DNA of 64,000 nt from Rhizophagus irregularis (taxonomy: Eukaryota > Glomeromycota > Glomeromycetes > Glomerales > Glomeraceae): positions 2,278,001 through 2,342,000 of the forward strand of contig NC_089451.1 in assembly GCF_026210795.1 (NCBI RefSeq), written 5' to 3'. This document shows, piece by piece, positions 11,601 through 23,267 of this stretch. How positions within the stretch are numbered: the first letter of the stretch is position 1; each line of letters begins with the position of its first letter. The notes beneath the pieces were generated by a model that was not told the origin of the DNA, did no database searches, and saw only the letters and a program-made list of their open reading frames with translations. Both the position numbers and the translations under genes were made by a program.

Positions 11601-14133
11601 TTTTTGGAATATTATTCTAGTCATGCAACAGATTATGCTGGTTGGATGAGTACTGTGTCTAAGGCATTACCTTTATTATTTAAATATAACTACGGTTTGT
11701 TTTCTTTTCATTTCTAATTTTTATTTTTCAAAAGGAATTATGATATTTATTTACAATATTTATTATATACATATAGATGATTATGCTAGAAAGCTATTTC
11801 GTAAGGAATGTTTTGCAAATCAAGATTACTTTTCAGCACAAGATCCTTATGATATTATTCCAGTAGAATATCAAGCGAAACGTAACCATAACATTAAATT
11901 TAGGGCATTTAGAATAGACAAATTGCAATCTGACGAATATGAATGGTACAATAGAATTACTAGGAAATTATTTAATCCTTTTAAAAAAATGCGCAAAATC
12001 ATTGAAGATTTTGATAATTACCTTGAGAAGTCGCCATTAGCTTTAAGAGTTGTTCCTCTTCCTGAATTTACCATTGCACAGAAAAATGTAGAACAAAATT
12101 ATAGATTAAAAATTGCTTTAAAGATTTTTTTGTTCTTATTTATACCACGATGGTACAAAATTAGTCGAGATAAAAAGAACCTGTTAAGCCCTTTTTCTAG
12201 GGTGGTACGATACGAGAATAATGATGATATGTATGATAATCCAGCAACTGAAGCGGTTATTGATTTTCGTTGGCAGAAAGCGAGAAATTTCTTTTTCTTT
12301 CTTTTTCTCCGATTTCTTGTTTTTGCCTTTTGTTTCATATTTATCAGTTGGAAATATTTGAATCATGATGTTATAAGTTGGAAATTACGAAATTTTTTAT
12401 TTGCATTAATTCTCATATTTTATTATTTAGCAACATATTTACTCGCTACTGAATTAATACAGTTATATTTTCATGGGCCTAGAAAATATTTTGGTGATAT
12501 ATTTAATAGTTTTGACATATGTTCCATTTTACTTTCCATGATAGTAATGTCAATAATGCTTCAACATTTTAAACTTTCTGATGGCTTTGCAAGTGTCGAA
12601 TCAGTTGATGTGGGATTGATGGTGGGGATATCATTCTCGACTTTTTTTCTCTGGATCGAATTTGTAGGTTTTATTTTACAATTTTTGTTTTTTTGCATAT
12701 CATTAATATTGACAGATTATTTATAATAATATAGGTATTATATCTCCGCTTAGTATCAAGTAAATATCAAATTTAACTTTATTTTTAAAAGAATTCATGA
12801 TCAAATTAATAATTAATTATTTTTTAATTTTTAATTTTTTTTAATCGATTAGAAATAGCCATATATATTTATTTTGTTATATATATCATCAAAAACATTT
12901 TTCCATTTATTTTGTTTATGTTCATTGTAATAATGGGATTTGCGCACACAATGTATAATCATTTTTAATTTTTTTTTTAATTTTTAATATATTTAGTTTA
13001 TTTTATTTAATTCAATTTTTTTTTATTTATATCTAGGTTTATTTTACTTAAGAACCCTAATGATCCCGAAATTAAAGTAAAATCAGATACATTAAGTGGA
13101 ACTGCTAAAAATATAAATAATGAAACATTATTTGATATTACGCTTGAATCTAAATATGATGTTGTAGACAAGAATGATAATCCATTTTCATCCTTTTCTG
13201 CGGCAATAATAGCCGCATATTTTTGGTTGAATGGTGATATGGTACAAAGAGATCGTTTTGATTTTTGGGTTATTGATTTATTTACCTTAATTGCTAGTAT
13301 TTTTATTGTAACTGTTTTACAAAATATGTTGATTGCTTTCATGGGGTAAGTTATTATTAACGATATTATTAATAATTTTAAATGCGATTTTATTTAATAT
13401 TATATATTTGTTTTATTTTAGTGGAGTGTATGAAAGAGCAGAAACTAAGGGTAGACAAGCATTATTAAGATTTAGAGCGAATCAAATAGCAGATTATGAA
13501 GCATTAGAACATTTTCATTTTTGGCCTCCTGAACCAGAACCAAAATATATTTATTATATTGGTCAATCTAAAAATTTTCAAGAATGGTATCAAAAGAGAA
13601 AAGATGACCAAGGTGAAATTTATAATGATTTTGAAGAAAAACCTACAAATATTATAACTCAAGCTTTTAAAGATGTTGATTATGATGAAACTTCAATTTG
13701 GCAATTCGATGATGATAATTCATCTGATACCAAAAGTAAAAAGAGGGAATGTTCTACTGATTATACTATAGAGTTACCGGAAATAAAGGAAGAAACTATT
13801 CTATCAAATTCTTTAGAAAATTGTCAAGAAATTTTTTTAGAAAAAATGAATGAAACTTCAAATGGGAAATTCGATGATGATAATTCATCTAATACCAAAA
13901 GTGAAAATATGGAAGGTTCTACTGATTCTACTATAACGTTACCGAAAATAGAGGAAGAAACTATTAAATCAAATTCCTTAGAAAATTCTCAAGAAATTTT
14001 TTTAGAAAAAATTAATGAAAAAATTAATGAAATGAAAAAGATAAATGATGAAATGAAAAAAGTAAATGATGATATTCAAAATTTATTTAATGAAATGTAT
14101 ACTAAATTTAATAATAAACCTCAAAACTTTTGA
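8651..14133 (+). CDS. Beta-propeller/TRP-like ion channel fusion, copy A (11 exons, 1561 aa)
   Basis: Exons by GT-AG borders: 8651-8858, 8950-9801, 9866-10007, 10095-11091, 11180-11504, 11566-11694, 11777-12663, 12735-12759, 12853-12952, 13037-13345, 13422-14133. These join in phase to 4,686 nt with no stop. The first ~730 residues carry blade-like motifs: YQIAICQDGKFAVTF (near 52), FKRFIVLNFNGIYNF, LLIIGE...LVIWDIYN (near 435), QLIVGRSTVQIWH (near 565). A soluble helical region follows. Hydrophobic segments S1-S4 lie near residues 1055-1181, S5 at 1193-1221 (exon 9), a pore helix with FWLNGD near 1282, and S6 at 1301-1324 ending LQNMLIAFMGGVYERA, the N-x-LIA pattern of TRP/polycystin channels. 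The acidic coiled-coil tail contains a near-direct repeat of about 55 residues. Probable role: cation channel gated through a cytosolic propeller. Ligand, ion and membrane are unknown. Copy B has the same exon plan. Confidence 0.82.
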
Positions 14134-15430
14134 ACGGTATAATTTTGTAATATTGGTAATGTGTAACATAAAATAGATATCTTCTTTAACGTTTCTATGA
14201 TAGAAAGAATTAGTATTTAATTTTTCTAAAGAAAAAAGTAAAAAATAATTTAATTACGTTTTATTTTTTTTTTATTTATACTTTAGTTTGAACATTATTT
14301 CATTTATTTATATTCAAAGAAATTTTTTTTGGTATCAATTTAAATAAAATAATCAAAATAATCATTTGATACCTATCGACTATCGATCTCTTTTTTTATC
14401 CGGTTAAAAAATATCCGATTAAAACTACCCGGAATCCAGATAAAAAAAATTTTGTCTCTTTAATAAGATGGATTTATCACACTTGATGAAAAAACAACCA
14501 AACTAAAATATCTGTTTTCTCTTAAATTACGCACGTACATTGGTTTTTTATGGATAAAATTAAAATTCCATTTTTTTCCTTAGTAATATAAACATACTCT
14601 GACGAATATTTTAAAATTGTGAACAAAACACGCTTTAAACGTTTTAAACATTTAGTAATATTTTATGCAATGATCATGGCAAAATAGATGATAGATCCTT
14701 TTTTAATCGTTCAAATTATTGATTTAAAGTAACCAGTTAAAAATATATAACCAAAATAAGAACACTTTGCAAAATCGAACATTTTTAAAGAGCCGTTCTA
14801 TGATCATATCCTGAGGTATATTTTTTTTTAAAAAAAAGAATAAACATGTATAGATTATTTCATCGAAGAGACCATTAAAAATATTTTTATTTATTTCGAA
14901 AATGATTTATTAAATTTATTAAAATATTTTATATAAATATTATAATAATCTAGAAAACAATATTTAATAGTTTATTGTTCAGTTGATTAGGAATATGCGG
15001 GATTTCACTGACCGATATTTTTATGAGACATCTAATATTGAAATCAGTATTAGTAGCATTTAATTCCTAATGACCGAACTATAAACTCAGTTATTGGATG
15101 GGGATATCAGTCTTCGACCGACATCTCTATTCCCTCTATTCCCCCATCCAATATAACTATTTATTAATAATATAATAATATTTTTATAAATAAATTTAAA
15201 CTAAATATACGTTTAACTCTTCTGAGTCCCGACGACCCGCCTCCTTTACAAAAAATTCAATTTTTTTTCATTTATTCATTATTAAGTATTTATTTTATTA
15301 ATCATTTTACAAATTTTAAATAAAAACTACTTATAAATAAACTGTACATATAATTTTTTAACAACCGTACACTGCAAGATCACCGCCTTCTGATTTTGTA
15401 ATCTCCAAACCCACACACTCCCAACCAACA
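14134..15430. other. Intergenic, with a dispersed repeat
   Basis: AT-rich and without a supported gene. It contains the longer copy of a dispersed repeat (14992-15165) and a short palindrome at 15093-15155 with arms of the type TTGGATGGGG. Confidence 0.5.
14992..15165 (+). repeat. Dispersed repeat, copy 1 (copy 2 at 23541-23605)
   Basis: Both copies open with AATATGCGGGATTT and continue through CTGA..ATGAGAC to a shared end resembling CCAAT(A)ACTATTTA. Copy 1 has about 110 extra internal bases that include a small palindrome. This suggests a non-autonomous mobile element with internal deletion derivatives. The family is unknown. Confidence 0.5.
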
Positions 15431-15432
15431 TA

Positions 15433-16590
15433 CCTAAAGAAAAGAGGCCTAAGAGAAGACTTCCTGACGTTTTTGAATGGTATGGGAGTTCTCAGCAACA
15501 ACGAAAGAGTGCATCACAATTAGACCTAAATGAATGAAGACAGAAAAAAAAAATATTTTAAACAACACGCCCAACCCACACCCAAACCCACCCAAACCCC
15601 AAACACCCACACCACGCAAACCCACACTCCCAACCCACGCCCAACCCACACCCAAACCCACCCAAACCCCAAACACCCACACCACGCAAACCCACACTCC
15701 CAACCCACGCCCAACCCACACCCAAACCCACACCCAAACCCCAAACACTTACACCACGCAAACCCACACTCCCAACCCACACCCAAGCCCACCCAAACCC
15801 ACACTCCCAACCCACACCCAACCCACACCAAAACCCACACCATACCTAAAAAAAGACGTAAAGAAAAGAGGCCTAAGAGAAGACTTCCTGACGTTTTTGA
15901 ATGGTACGGAAGTTCTAAAGAATGCATCACAATTAGACCTAAAAATATGAAGACAAAAAAAAAAAAAATTTTAAACAACACGCCCAACCCACACCCAAAC
16001 CCACCCAAACCCACACTCCCAACCCAAACACCCGCACTCCCAACCCATACCCAAACCCACGCAAACCCACACTCCAACCCACACCCAAACCCACCCAAAC
16101 CCACACTCCCAACCCAAACACCCGCACTCCCAACCCATACCCAAACCCATACCCAAACCCGCGCAAACCCACACTCCCAACCCACTCCCAACCCACCCCA
16201 AAACCCGTACCATACCTAAAAGAAGATGTAAAGAAAAGAGGCCTAAGAGAAGACTTCCTGACGTTTTTGAATGGTATGGGAGTTCTCAGCAACAACGAAA
16301 GAGTTCATCACAATTAGACCTAAAAAAAAGATGAAAAAAAAACAAAGATTTTAAAACAACGCACCCAACCCACCCAAACCCACACTTCCACCACACCACG
16401 CAAACCCACACTCCCAACCCACACCCAAACCCACACACAAACCCACATACCTCACACTCCCAACCCATACCCAAACCCACGCAAACCCACACTCCCAACC
16501 CACTCTCAAACCCACACTCCCAACCCAAACACCCACACTCCCAGCCCACACCCAAACCCACACTCCCATCCCACATACCTAAAGGAAGAC
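15433..16590 (+). repeat. Higher-order C/A-rich satellite with interspersed unique-like module
   Basis: Blocks made almost only of C and A (CCCAACCC, CCCACACC, CCCAAACCC) alternate with a non-repetitive module of roughly 120-140 bp beginning near AAAGAGGCCTAAGAG. The module occurs at about 15438, 15860 and 16237, with a degraded fourth copy near 16590. The first C/A block has a clear 70-bp period (repeat starts at 15568, 15638 and 15708). The minus strand is dense in GGG runs, so it has strong G-quadruplex potential. Long open frames on both strands here are low-complexity artefacts. Confidence 0.85.
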
Positions 16591-16835
16591 GTAAAGAAAA
16601 GGGGGCGAAGACCTAGACAGGGGGAAGACAGACCTAAAAGAAAAAAAAGGAAGACGGAAAAATGAAGATGAAAAAAAGAGAAGACGGAAAAAAAGACGAA
16701 AAAAAAAGATGATGAAAAAAAGGAGAAAAAAGAAGTCAAAAAAAGATAAAAAGAAGTCGGAAAAAAAGTTAAAAAGAAGTTGAAAAAAAAGTTAAAAAGA
16801 AGTTGAAAAAAAAGATAAAAAGAAGTCAAAATCGT
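16591..16835 (+). repeat. Polypurine tract with short tandem repeat
   Basis: The plus strand is almost all A and G for about 240 bases. Toward 16750-16830 there is a unit of about 22 bp containing AAAGTTAAAAAGAAGTTG, repeated several times with drift. It abuts the C/A-rich satellite. No coding function is supported. Confidence 0.7.
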
Positions 16836-17937
16836 TAAAAGGTAAGCTATTTATATTATTTGAAATTACTCATGACGATAACATCAAGATTATGTGTTAC
16901 GCGTCATAAGGAATTATTAGCAATTTTTTTCGCGTAAGTACAGTACTTTTTATTCATATGACCGATATGAGTAATTAAAGTCCGAAGTGTTATTGTACAT
17001 TGTCATGTGCCAGAGATGTACCAATTGTCCCAGCTTCCCAAATTACTTTCCATACATTTTTTCTTTTTCTGTTTTTACTTTTTTTTTCATTAATAGTTTA
17101 CACAAAAAGAACTATAATTATACTATTTTTATAATAAAATAAATAAAAAAGTGGCGCAAATTTTTTAAGTAATCCCCTGTCGCACTAAGTGTCACTCATG
17201 ATTGCCTTCATACTAATTTTTGAGTTTAAAATACCGTAGTTAAAATAGTTATTTAATAAGTGACACGCTCCAGGGGATTGATTACCCATTTATTTCCTGG
17301 AAAGGGAAACCCTATTATTTCCAACTCCTCATGAAATAAATAATACTAATTAGATGAATAAATTAGTTTTTTTTATTTGAAAGTATAACGAGATTAGTAT
17401 TTACACCGATTTTGAATGTAATTTTAGTCGTTAACATAAATTTCAGTTCATCAAAATTCAAAATCAGCATATTACGACATTGCGGCGCATGTTTCAGTTG
17501 TATCGTGGATTCATGGACTACTAAATTCTGGTATGAAATAGTTTCCAAAAATTGCGTAACAGTGATTCAACTTTTTTAATATAAATACTCTCATGCAGAC
17601 CTTATTAATCATTTCTTTCGCATAAATTTTTACTGATAAACTAATTTTTTTACTTTTTTATACTATTTTACCTATATCGTCATTATAAGCCACTGATCAA
17701 GAGTCTATTTTATTATTAGTCATGACGGTATTCAAACTTTCTCAGTTTTTTTTTAAAATTTCTTCCTCTAATAAAATACTTCTTTGTCTAAAAATTCATT
17801 TTATTAATTTACAGAAATATTTCCGAAATGGAATTTCATTAAATTGTTTACTCTTAGGAGAGACTTCTAATGAAAGTTTTTAGGTTACCGTTGCTAAAAG
17901 CAGCTTAATTGGTAATACTCAGTCGAATATGATTTAC
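16836..17937. other. Intergenic; possible small inverted-repeat element at 17172-17273
   Basis: No gene is supported. ATCCCCTG near 17172 and CAGGGGAT near 17273 form imperfect inverted ends, with GTGTCACT and AGTGACAC matching just inside them. The spacing of about 100 bp fits a small MITE, but no convincing target duplication is visible. Confidence 0.4.
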
Positions 17938-18613
17938 TCAAAATTGGACATCTCAAGTATATGAGAAAAAAAACATTGATTGGTCCGATCTGGACCTTTG
18001 GAAGGTTGACATCGCTGAAAATGAAGAACACCTGCTTGAAAAAGTTGAAGAAAATAACATTAAAGACATTCTTAGTGGCGAGATGATGAAACCTGACTAG
18101 TATTTTTCAATTATACTTGTACTGGAGAACATCCACAACATCGTACATGTGCCCTCTATTGGTAAGTGTCTTTCATGTTTTTACCTCTCGAACAAGAAAT
18201 ATGTAGTTCTGATCTCTTTTTTTTCTTTGTAACACGTTAAATGATTTTCCTCAATAGGAAAAAGAAACCTGAATGATTCGGACGACAGAAAAAGTATTGA
18301 CATAAAAAGTGGGAGATCTGCTTTGCAAAAGTTGAATATCTGAGTCAAATACTTTTTTTTGTATAGGACCTGGTCTTCAAGCAGGGTGTATGAAGCAATT
18401 AACTACTACATTGAACCTAAAAAGCTGGGAAATTCTCTCCTTAATGACAAGTTCTGTCTCCTATATGGGCATCGGCAGAGTGCCAAGACAACTACTGCTT
18501 TTGCAATAGCAAATTGGCTCAAAACCAATTATGATAAAGAAGTTTACACCTTGAACTTTAACAACGGGATTGAGATTAAAAATGGACTTGAGAAATTCTG
18601 GCGGTCTATATAG
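17938..18613 (+). pseudogene. Crinkler (CRN)-like effector pseudogene with P-loop NTPase part
   Basis: The first segment reads NIDWSDLDLWKVDIAE, the LWKVDI landmark of Crinkler N-terminal (ubiquitin-like) domains, and goes on to ENIHNIVHVPS, the end of that domain. An in-frame TAG lies between them at 18098-18100. A likely intron runs 18162-18257 (GTAAGT...AG). The next segment ends in TGA near 18340. From about 18362 an open frame reads YYIEPKKLG...FCLLYGHRQSAKTTTAFAIANWL, whose GHRQSAKT fits a Walker A motif (GxxxxxKT), as in the STAND/AAA-type NTPase part of many CRNs. It stops at 18613 without Walker B. The 5' part of the N-domain is not recognisable. CRN proteins are secreted or nuclear effectors in oomycetes and are widespread in Glomeromycotina. 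This copy has a stop, a broken linker and a truncated C-terminus. Confidence 0.65.
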
Positions 18614-19246
18614 GCAATTTCATTTCAGTATAGTTAAATCATCTCTATCATCTCTTAAATTGCAGCTTCTAGTATGAATAACTTTTGCAATTCCACTTAA
18701 ATAGTAGATTATAAACTGTTTATTTCACCAAATATCAATTCAATTAAATCGTGTAATGGTGAAGAAAGAAGAAAGAAAAAAATAGAATTATATGTTTAGT
18801 TAAATAATAATTGATAAATGTCGCTAATATAAATTATATATTTATTTCTTTACCCCTGATACCGTAGTTAATGTATGAATTCACTGAAATGTTATTAATG
18901 TTATTGTAAGTATATCAAATATTATCCAATCATAGCATCAATATGGATTACGCAGCGAAAAACAAACAAACATGATCTTAAACTCATTTCAGGTCTTATC
19001 GTAGCTTGAATTAATATTTATAATAGTAAAATAAATATTAAATCTTTAGCACTCTTATTTCCAATCCTATATTAGAAGCATAAAATGAAATTATTTATTA
19101 AACGTATTTGGAAAGTAATTTCCAATACGCAGCAATTAACATGCGCAGTTTGCGCCTTTTGCGCAGTAATGAATAAATGACATATGATGAGTCATATCTA
19201 TAATTTCAAAAAAAGCAAAATAAAAAGAAAAAAAGAAATATGACAT
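18614..19246. other. Intergenic, AT-rich
   Basis: Nothing beyond low-complexity AT-rich sequence is supported between the Crinkler relic and the tRNA. Confidence 0.5.
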
Positions 19247-19317
19247 AGCAGCGGAAGGTTTCGATCCTCCGACCTCGGGGTTATGGGCCCCGCGCGCTTC
19301 CTCTGCGCTACGCTGCT
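19247..19317 (-). tRNA. tRNA-Met (initiator, anticodon CAU)
   Basis: Seventy-one bases fold into a perfect cloverleaf on the minus strand. The acceptor stem is 7 bp (AGCAGCG with CGCTGCT), the D stem GCGC/GCGC, and the anticodon stem CGGGG/CCCCG around loop CCCATAA. The T stem is 5 bp with one G-U pair around ATCGAAA. The A1-U72-type pair, three G-C pairs next to the anticodon loop and the AUCGAAA T loop are marks of eukaryotic initiator tRNA rather than elongator tRNA-Met. No intron is present. The 3' CCA is not encoded, as expected in eukaryotes. Internal A and B boxes would drive RNA polymerase III. Confidence 0.95.
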
Positions 19318-21022
19318 TATTTTTTAAAATACTGTAAATTTATTAGAATTTATTCTTATATACTATTGAAATAATAATAATAAATAGAACGATATATTAG
19401 ATAAATGTATATTTTTGAGCGAAGCCGAGAATGCATGTTTCAATTCATGCTATACATCTGCTGAGTGAGAATTCTAAAGATTATTATCGGATGTATCACG
19501 TGATAGCAGCGAATCACAAATCACGATATCGTTATATTGATTTAATGAAAAGTGTCGGGGTTCAAACCCAAAGAACAGGCAAAATTCTATTATTGAGCTG
19601 TAAGAATTAATTTGGATATTTCGTTGCTCATATATGTTGGATACATCATAATTTAAACTTATTATGAAAATTGAAAAAAAAATAGACGGCACTAAAAGAA
19701 GCAGATGGATATAAAAAACAAACTCAATAATAATTCAATAGAATTTATTGATTTTACAAAATAAGTTAAATTTTACTTTACTATATTTTATTTATAATTT
19801 TTAAAAATTACCTTATACTGTAGGTAAAATTATTAATAAAATTTGAAACCAACTTATAAAGAAGCAGTAACTAATATTCTTGAATATATATTTTTTGTTC
19901 ATTATGCTTAGTTTAATTCACCTCTGCAACAGTGATTTAACAACTTTGTTTTTTACTTTAATTACAGTATAATATGCGTCTAAGAAAAATAAATGCTCGA
20001 CATACATTTTTCATTATTATGATATTACTGCAGTTTAGATGTTGAAAAATAATAATAATATGAATTTTAAATGGATAAATAACTGTCTGTTAGTCTCAAT
20101 CATCGATTTACCGCTTATTAAATAATAATTTTTGATACCGAACTTAATCACAAAGTCTCCCACGATAAGATGATGAATATAATGAAGCGAGCTGTATCTA
20201 GTTTTAATATAGTAGTTTTTTACATGTTGGGTAGGTGCTCGACGATCTTACTTATCAAATGTTATATTTAAGTTTAACTTTGTCAAATCCTTTTTTACCT
20301 TTCCGTAACATTTTCTTCACTTTCAATTTGATTGTTCTTTCCATTATAATTATGTTCGCATTTTTGTTATATTAAAGTTATCCATTTACCCATTTTCTTA
20401 AATAAATTGTGGCCAGAACTTATTAGTTAACCCAAAGCAAAATAATAATAATAATATCTAATATAGTTGTTAATAATCGTTGTACGCATTCATTCAGGGC
20501 CGGAATTAAGATAATGTCGGCCTGTATCTAGTAATAAAAATTTGACCAAAATTGTACATAAAAGGCAAGATCTACATGATTTTGATTATTTGCGCAAACT
20601 CAAGACCTTGAGGTATTAGTTTCGTAATATGTAGCTAAGAAATGCAATAATCTTGGCCTTATTTCTATTAACAACAAATAATTTGCCAGTGATCACGCAA
20701 AATTTATCATACCGCTACAATTATTGTAACTACTATCTCAGTAAGTAAAGTTAACCCGCGCTGAAATGAGTATTTGTTATTCTTTTCAGAATGTTTCATA
20801 GATTCTTTCTTCTTTTAACTATGTATTGATAAGGTATGAATATGCGTTTTTATATGTATTTAATAATTCTTTCTAAAATAAAAATAGCCATCAATCATAT
20901 TATACAATTTTGATCCAGGAATGCAATATAAATAAAAACGAAAATAATGCCATATGTCATCGATTACAGAATGACATGATTAATTTCATGAAATTTATAA
21001 AACATATTTTAAAATAAGATAA
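19318..21022. other. Intergenic, AT-rich
   Basis: No gene is supported. At 19556-19571 there is GGGGTTCAAACCC, which resembles a pol III B box, but no cloverleaf or A box can be built around it. Confidence 0.5.
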
Positions 21023-23267
21023 CTATGAAGGATTATTTACGCTATTAAGTTCAATTATTATTTGGTCGGTAATCCCTTTAAGTAATTTTTGTTCCCGTTC
21101 ATATTCATCTTTTCCTGCTTCTTGATTATTTTCAAGCCATGTAGTTGATTTATCTATTGCAATTTCAAGTTTATTCTTTATATCATCAATATTCTAAATT
21201 TGAGTCCATTTTAAACAAGATTATAAGTTTGATCGAACAGAAATAACTTTAGCAGTTAATTGAGAAACTTACTTGAACCAAATTACGTAAGTTATACGCA
21301 TAGTATTCCAAATCACTTCGTGCTTGCATTTTTTGAGCAATTTTCTTTCTTTCTGCATGATATTTTTCAGCCTCGGAAGCTGTTATTTTTAAAAATAAAA
21401 ATCATATATTAGTGTAAAATTATTATTAAAATCTGAATATTAAAGAATGATTCACACCCATGCGTTCGATTTCTCTCTTCGATAATCGTCCTTTGTCATT
21501 AGTGATGGTAATCTTATTTGATCTGCCAGTTGCTTTATCAACAGCAGAAACCTATAATAGTAAGGATTTAAAACATAATTAATATAACTGTAGAATTATT
21601 ATATACTCATATAAATAAATACATACGATTAAAATGCTTTTTTCATCAATATCAAAGGTAATTTCAATTTTTGGAACACCTTTTGGTGCTGGCTTAATAC
21701 CAAAAAATTCAAAATTTCCGAGTAAGTTGTTATCTCCTGTTCGGGTACTTTCACCTTCATATATCCGAAGTAATATTCTAGACTGATTATCAAGATCTGT
21801 AGACATAATTTCAGATTTCTTAGTAGGTATTGTGGTATTACGTTTAATAATCCGCTTCATGACACCACCAGCAGTCTCGATACCAAGAGATAAAGGAGTG
21901 ACATCAAGTAGAAGTATATTTTGAGTTTTTTCAGAAATATAACCAGAGGAAGAGGAAATAGCAGCTTGTACTGCAGCACCGTAAGCTGCAGCCTCATCGG
22001 GATTGATGGACTTATTTAGTTCTTTTCCATTAAAAAATTCAGATATCATTCTTTGAATTTTGGGAATACGTGATGATCCACCAACCAAAACAATTTCGTT
22101 AATTTGACTTTTGTCAATTTTAGCATCTTGAAGTACTCTCTCAATAGGTTCGATTATAGAACGGAATAGATCTTGATTCAATTCTTCAAATCTGGTACGT
22201 GTCAAAGAGGTATAAAAGTCAATACCCTCAAAAAGAGAATCAATTTCAATGGAAGTTCGTGATGATGCTGAAAGTGTACATTTCGCACGCTCACACGCCG
22301 TTCTTAAACGACGGATAGCACGTGCATTGGAAGAGATATATTTCTTAAATTTTCTATTAAATTCATTTACAAAATGATCAACAAGTCGACTATCAAAATC
22401 TTCACCACCAAGATGGGCATTACCAGCAATGGATTTTACTTGGAAAACCCTTTCTTCAATAGTTAAGAGAGAGACATTACAAGCACCACCACCCAAATCA
22501 AAGATAAGAACATTACGTTCTCCAATTATTTTCTTGTCCAATCCGTAAGTAATGGCCGCTGCAGTTGGTCCAGCAATGATACGAAGTATATTCAAACCTG
22601 CTATCGACCCTGCATCTTTTATAGCTTGACGTTGAGAATCATTAAGGTAAGCTGGCATTGTAACTACGGCATTTTTAACTTGTGTATCAAGGAAAGCTTC
22701 TGCGATTTCTTTCATTTTTGTTAATACCATGGATAAAATTTCTTCGGGAGAAAATATTTTCTTTTTATATTTGTATCCAACACTGATATATGGTTTACCA
22801 TTATTGTTGACGACTTTGAACGGCCAATTCTAATATATTTGAAAGATTTTTTTAATTGTTATATAACCCAAATTTTTGAATAATAATTTAATTTATTTTT
22901 TTTTCTTATTTTTGGAGAATTTTCACTTTTATTATATTGAACATACCTTCATATCGGATTGAACGTCCTGGTCATTAAAATTACGACCAATGAGACGATG
23001 AACACTAAATACGGTATTATGAGGATTCATAGAGGCTTGATTTTTGGCGGCATCTCCAATAAGAATTTCCGTATTAGTGAAAGCGACATATGATGGCGTT
23101 GTACGATTACCATGGTCATTGGCAATAATTTTGACTCTACCATTTTGCCAAACACCGACACAAGAGTATGACGTTCCCAAATCAATACCGACTATATTAA
23201 ATTTAATAATTAATTTCCTAGAATCTTTTGGCAAGAAAAATGTTAGAAGTTAAAATATACCACTCAT
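21023..23267 (-). CDS. Divergent cytosolic-type Hsp70 lacking two catalytic acidic residues (608 aa)
   Basis: Exons (minus strand): 23261-23267, 22947-23191, 21627-22829, 21458-21551, 21273-21379, 21023-21193. They join in phase to 1,827 nt; exon 1 is only ATGAGTG. Hsp70 normally couples ATP hydrolysis in its N-terminal domain to peptide binding in its C-terminal domain. Visible landmarks are [15 protein letters not shown] (residues 3-17), [54 protein letters not shown] and [14 protein letters not shown]. Two catalytic positions have changed: the usual NEPTAAA is AGPTAAA, losing the Glu corresponding to bovine Hsc70 E175, and DLGGGTFDVS is [10 protein letters not shown], replacing T204 and the Asp equivalent to D206. 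The protein ends NSVNNPS without the EEVD tail that binds TPR co-chaperones. It is probably expressed, since all six exons are intact, but ATP hydrolysis is likely impaired. Confidence 0.93.

Noticed and set aside
15449-16576. Several long open frames on both strands (up to 229 codons) in the C/A-rich satellite
   Set aside because: They are artefacts of a sequence nearly free of T on one strand; the peptides are only His/Pro/Thr or Gly/Val/Trp repeats and overlap in all frames.
19550-19572. tRNA-like B box GGGGTTCAAACCC
   Set aside because: No acceptor, D or anticodon stems can be formed around it.
22932-23234. Hsp70 starting at the minus-strand ATG at 23234 (MPKDSRK)
   Set aside because: That start reads through the first intron; splicing ATGAGTG (23261-23267) to 23191 gives the canonical [13 protein letters not shown].
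23044-23253. Plus-strand frame over the Hsp70 N-terminus
   Set aside because: It is a shadow of the Hsp70 coding exon on the other strand.
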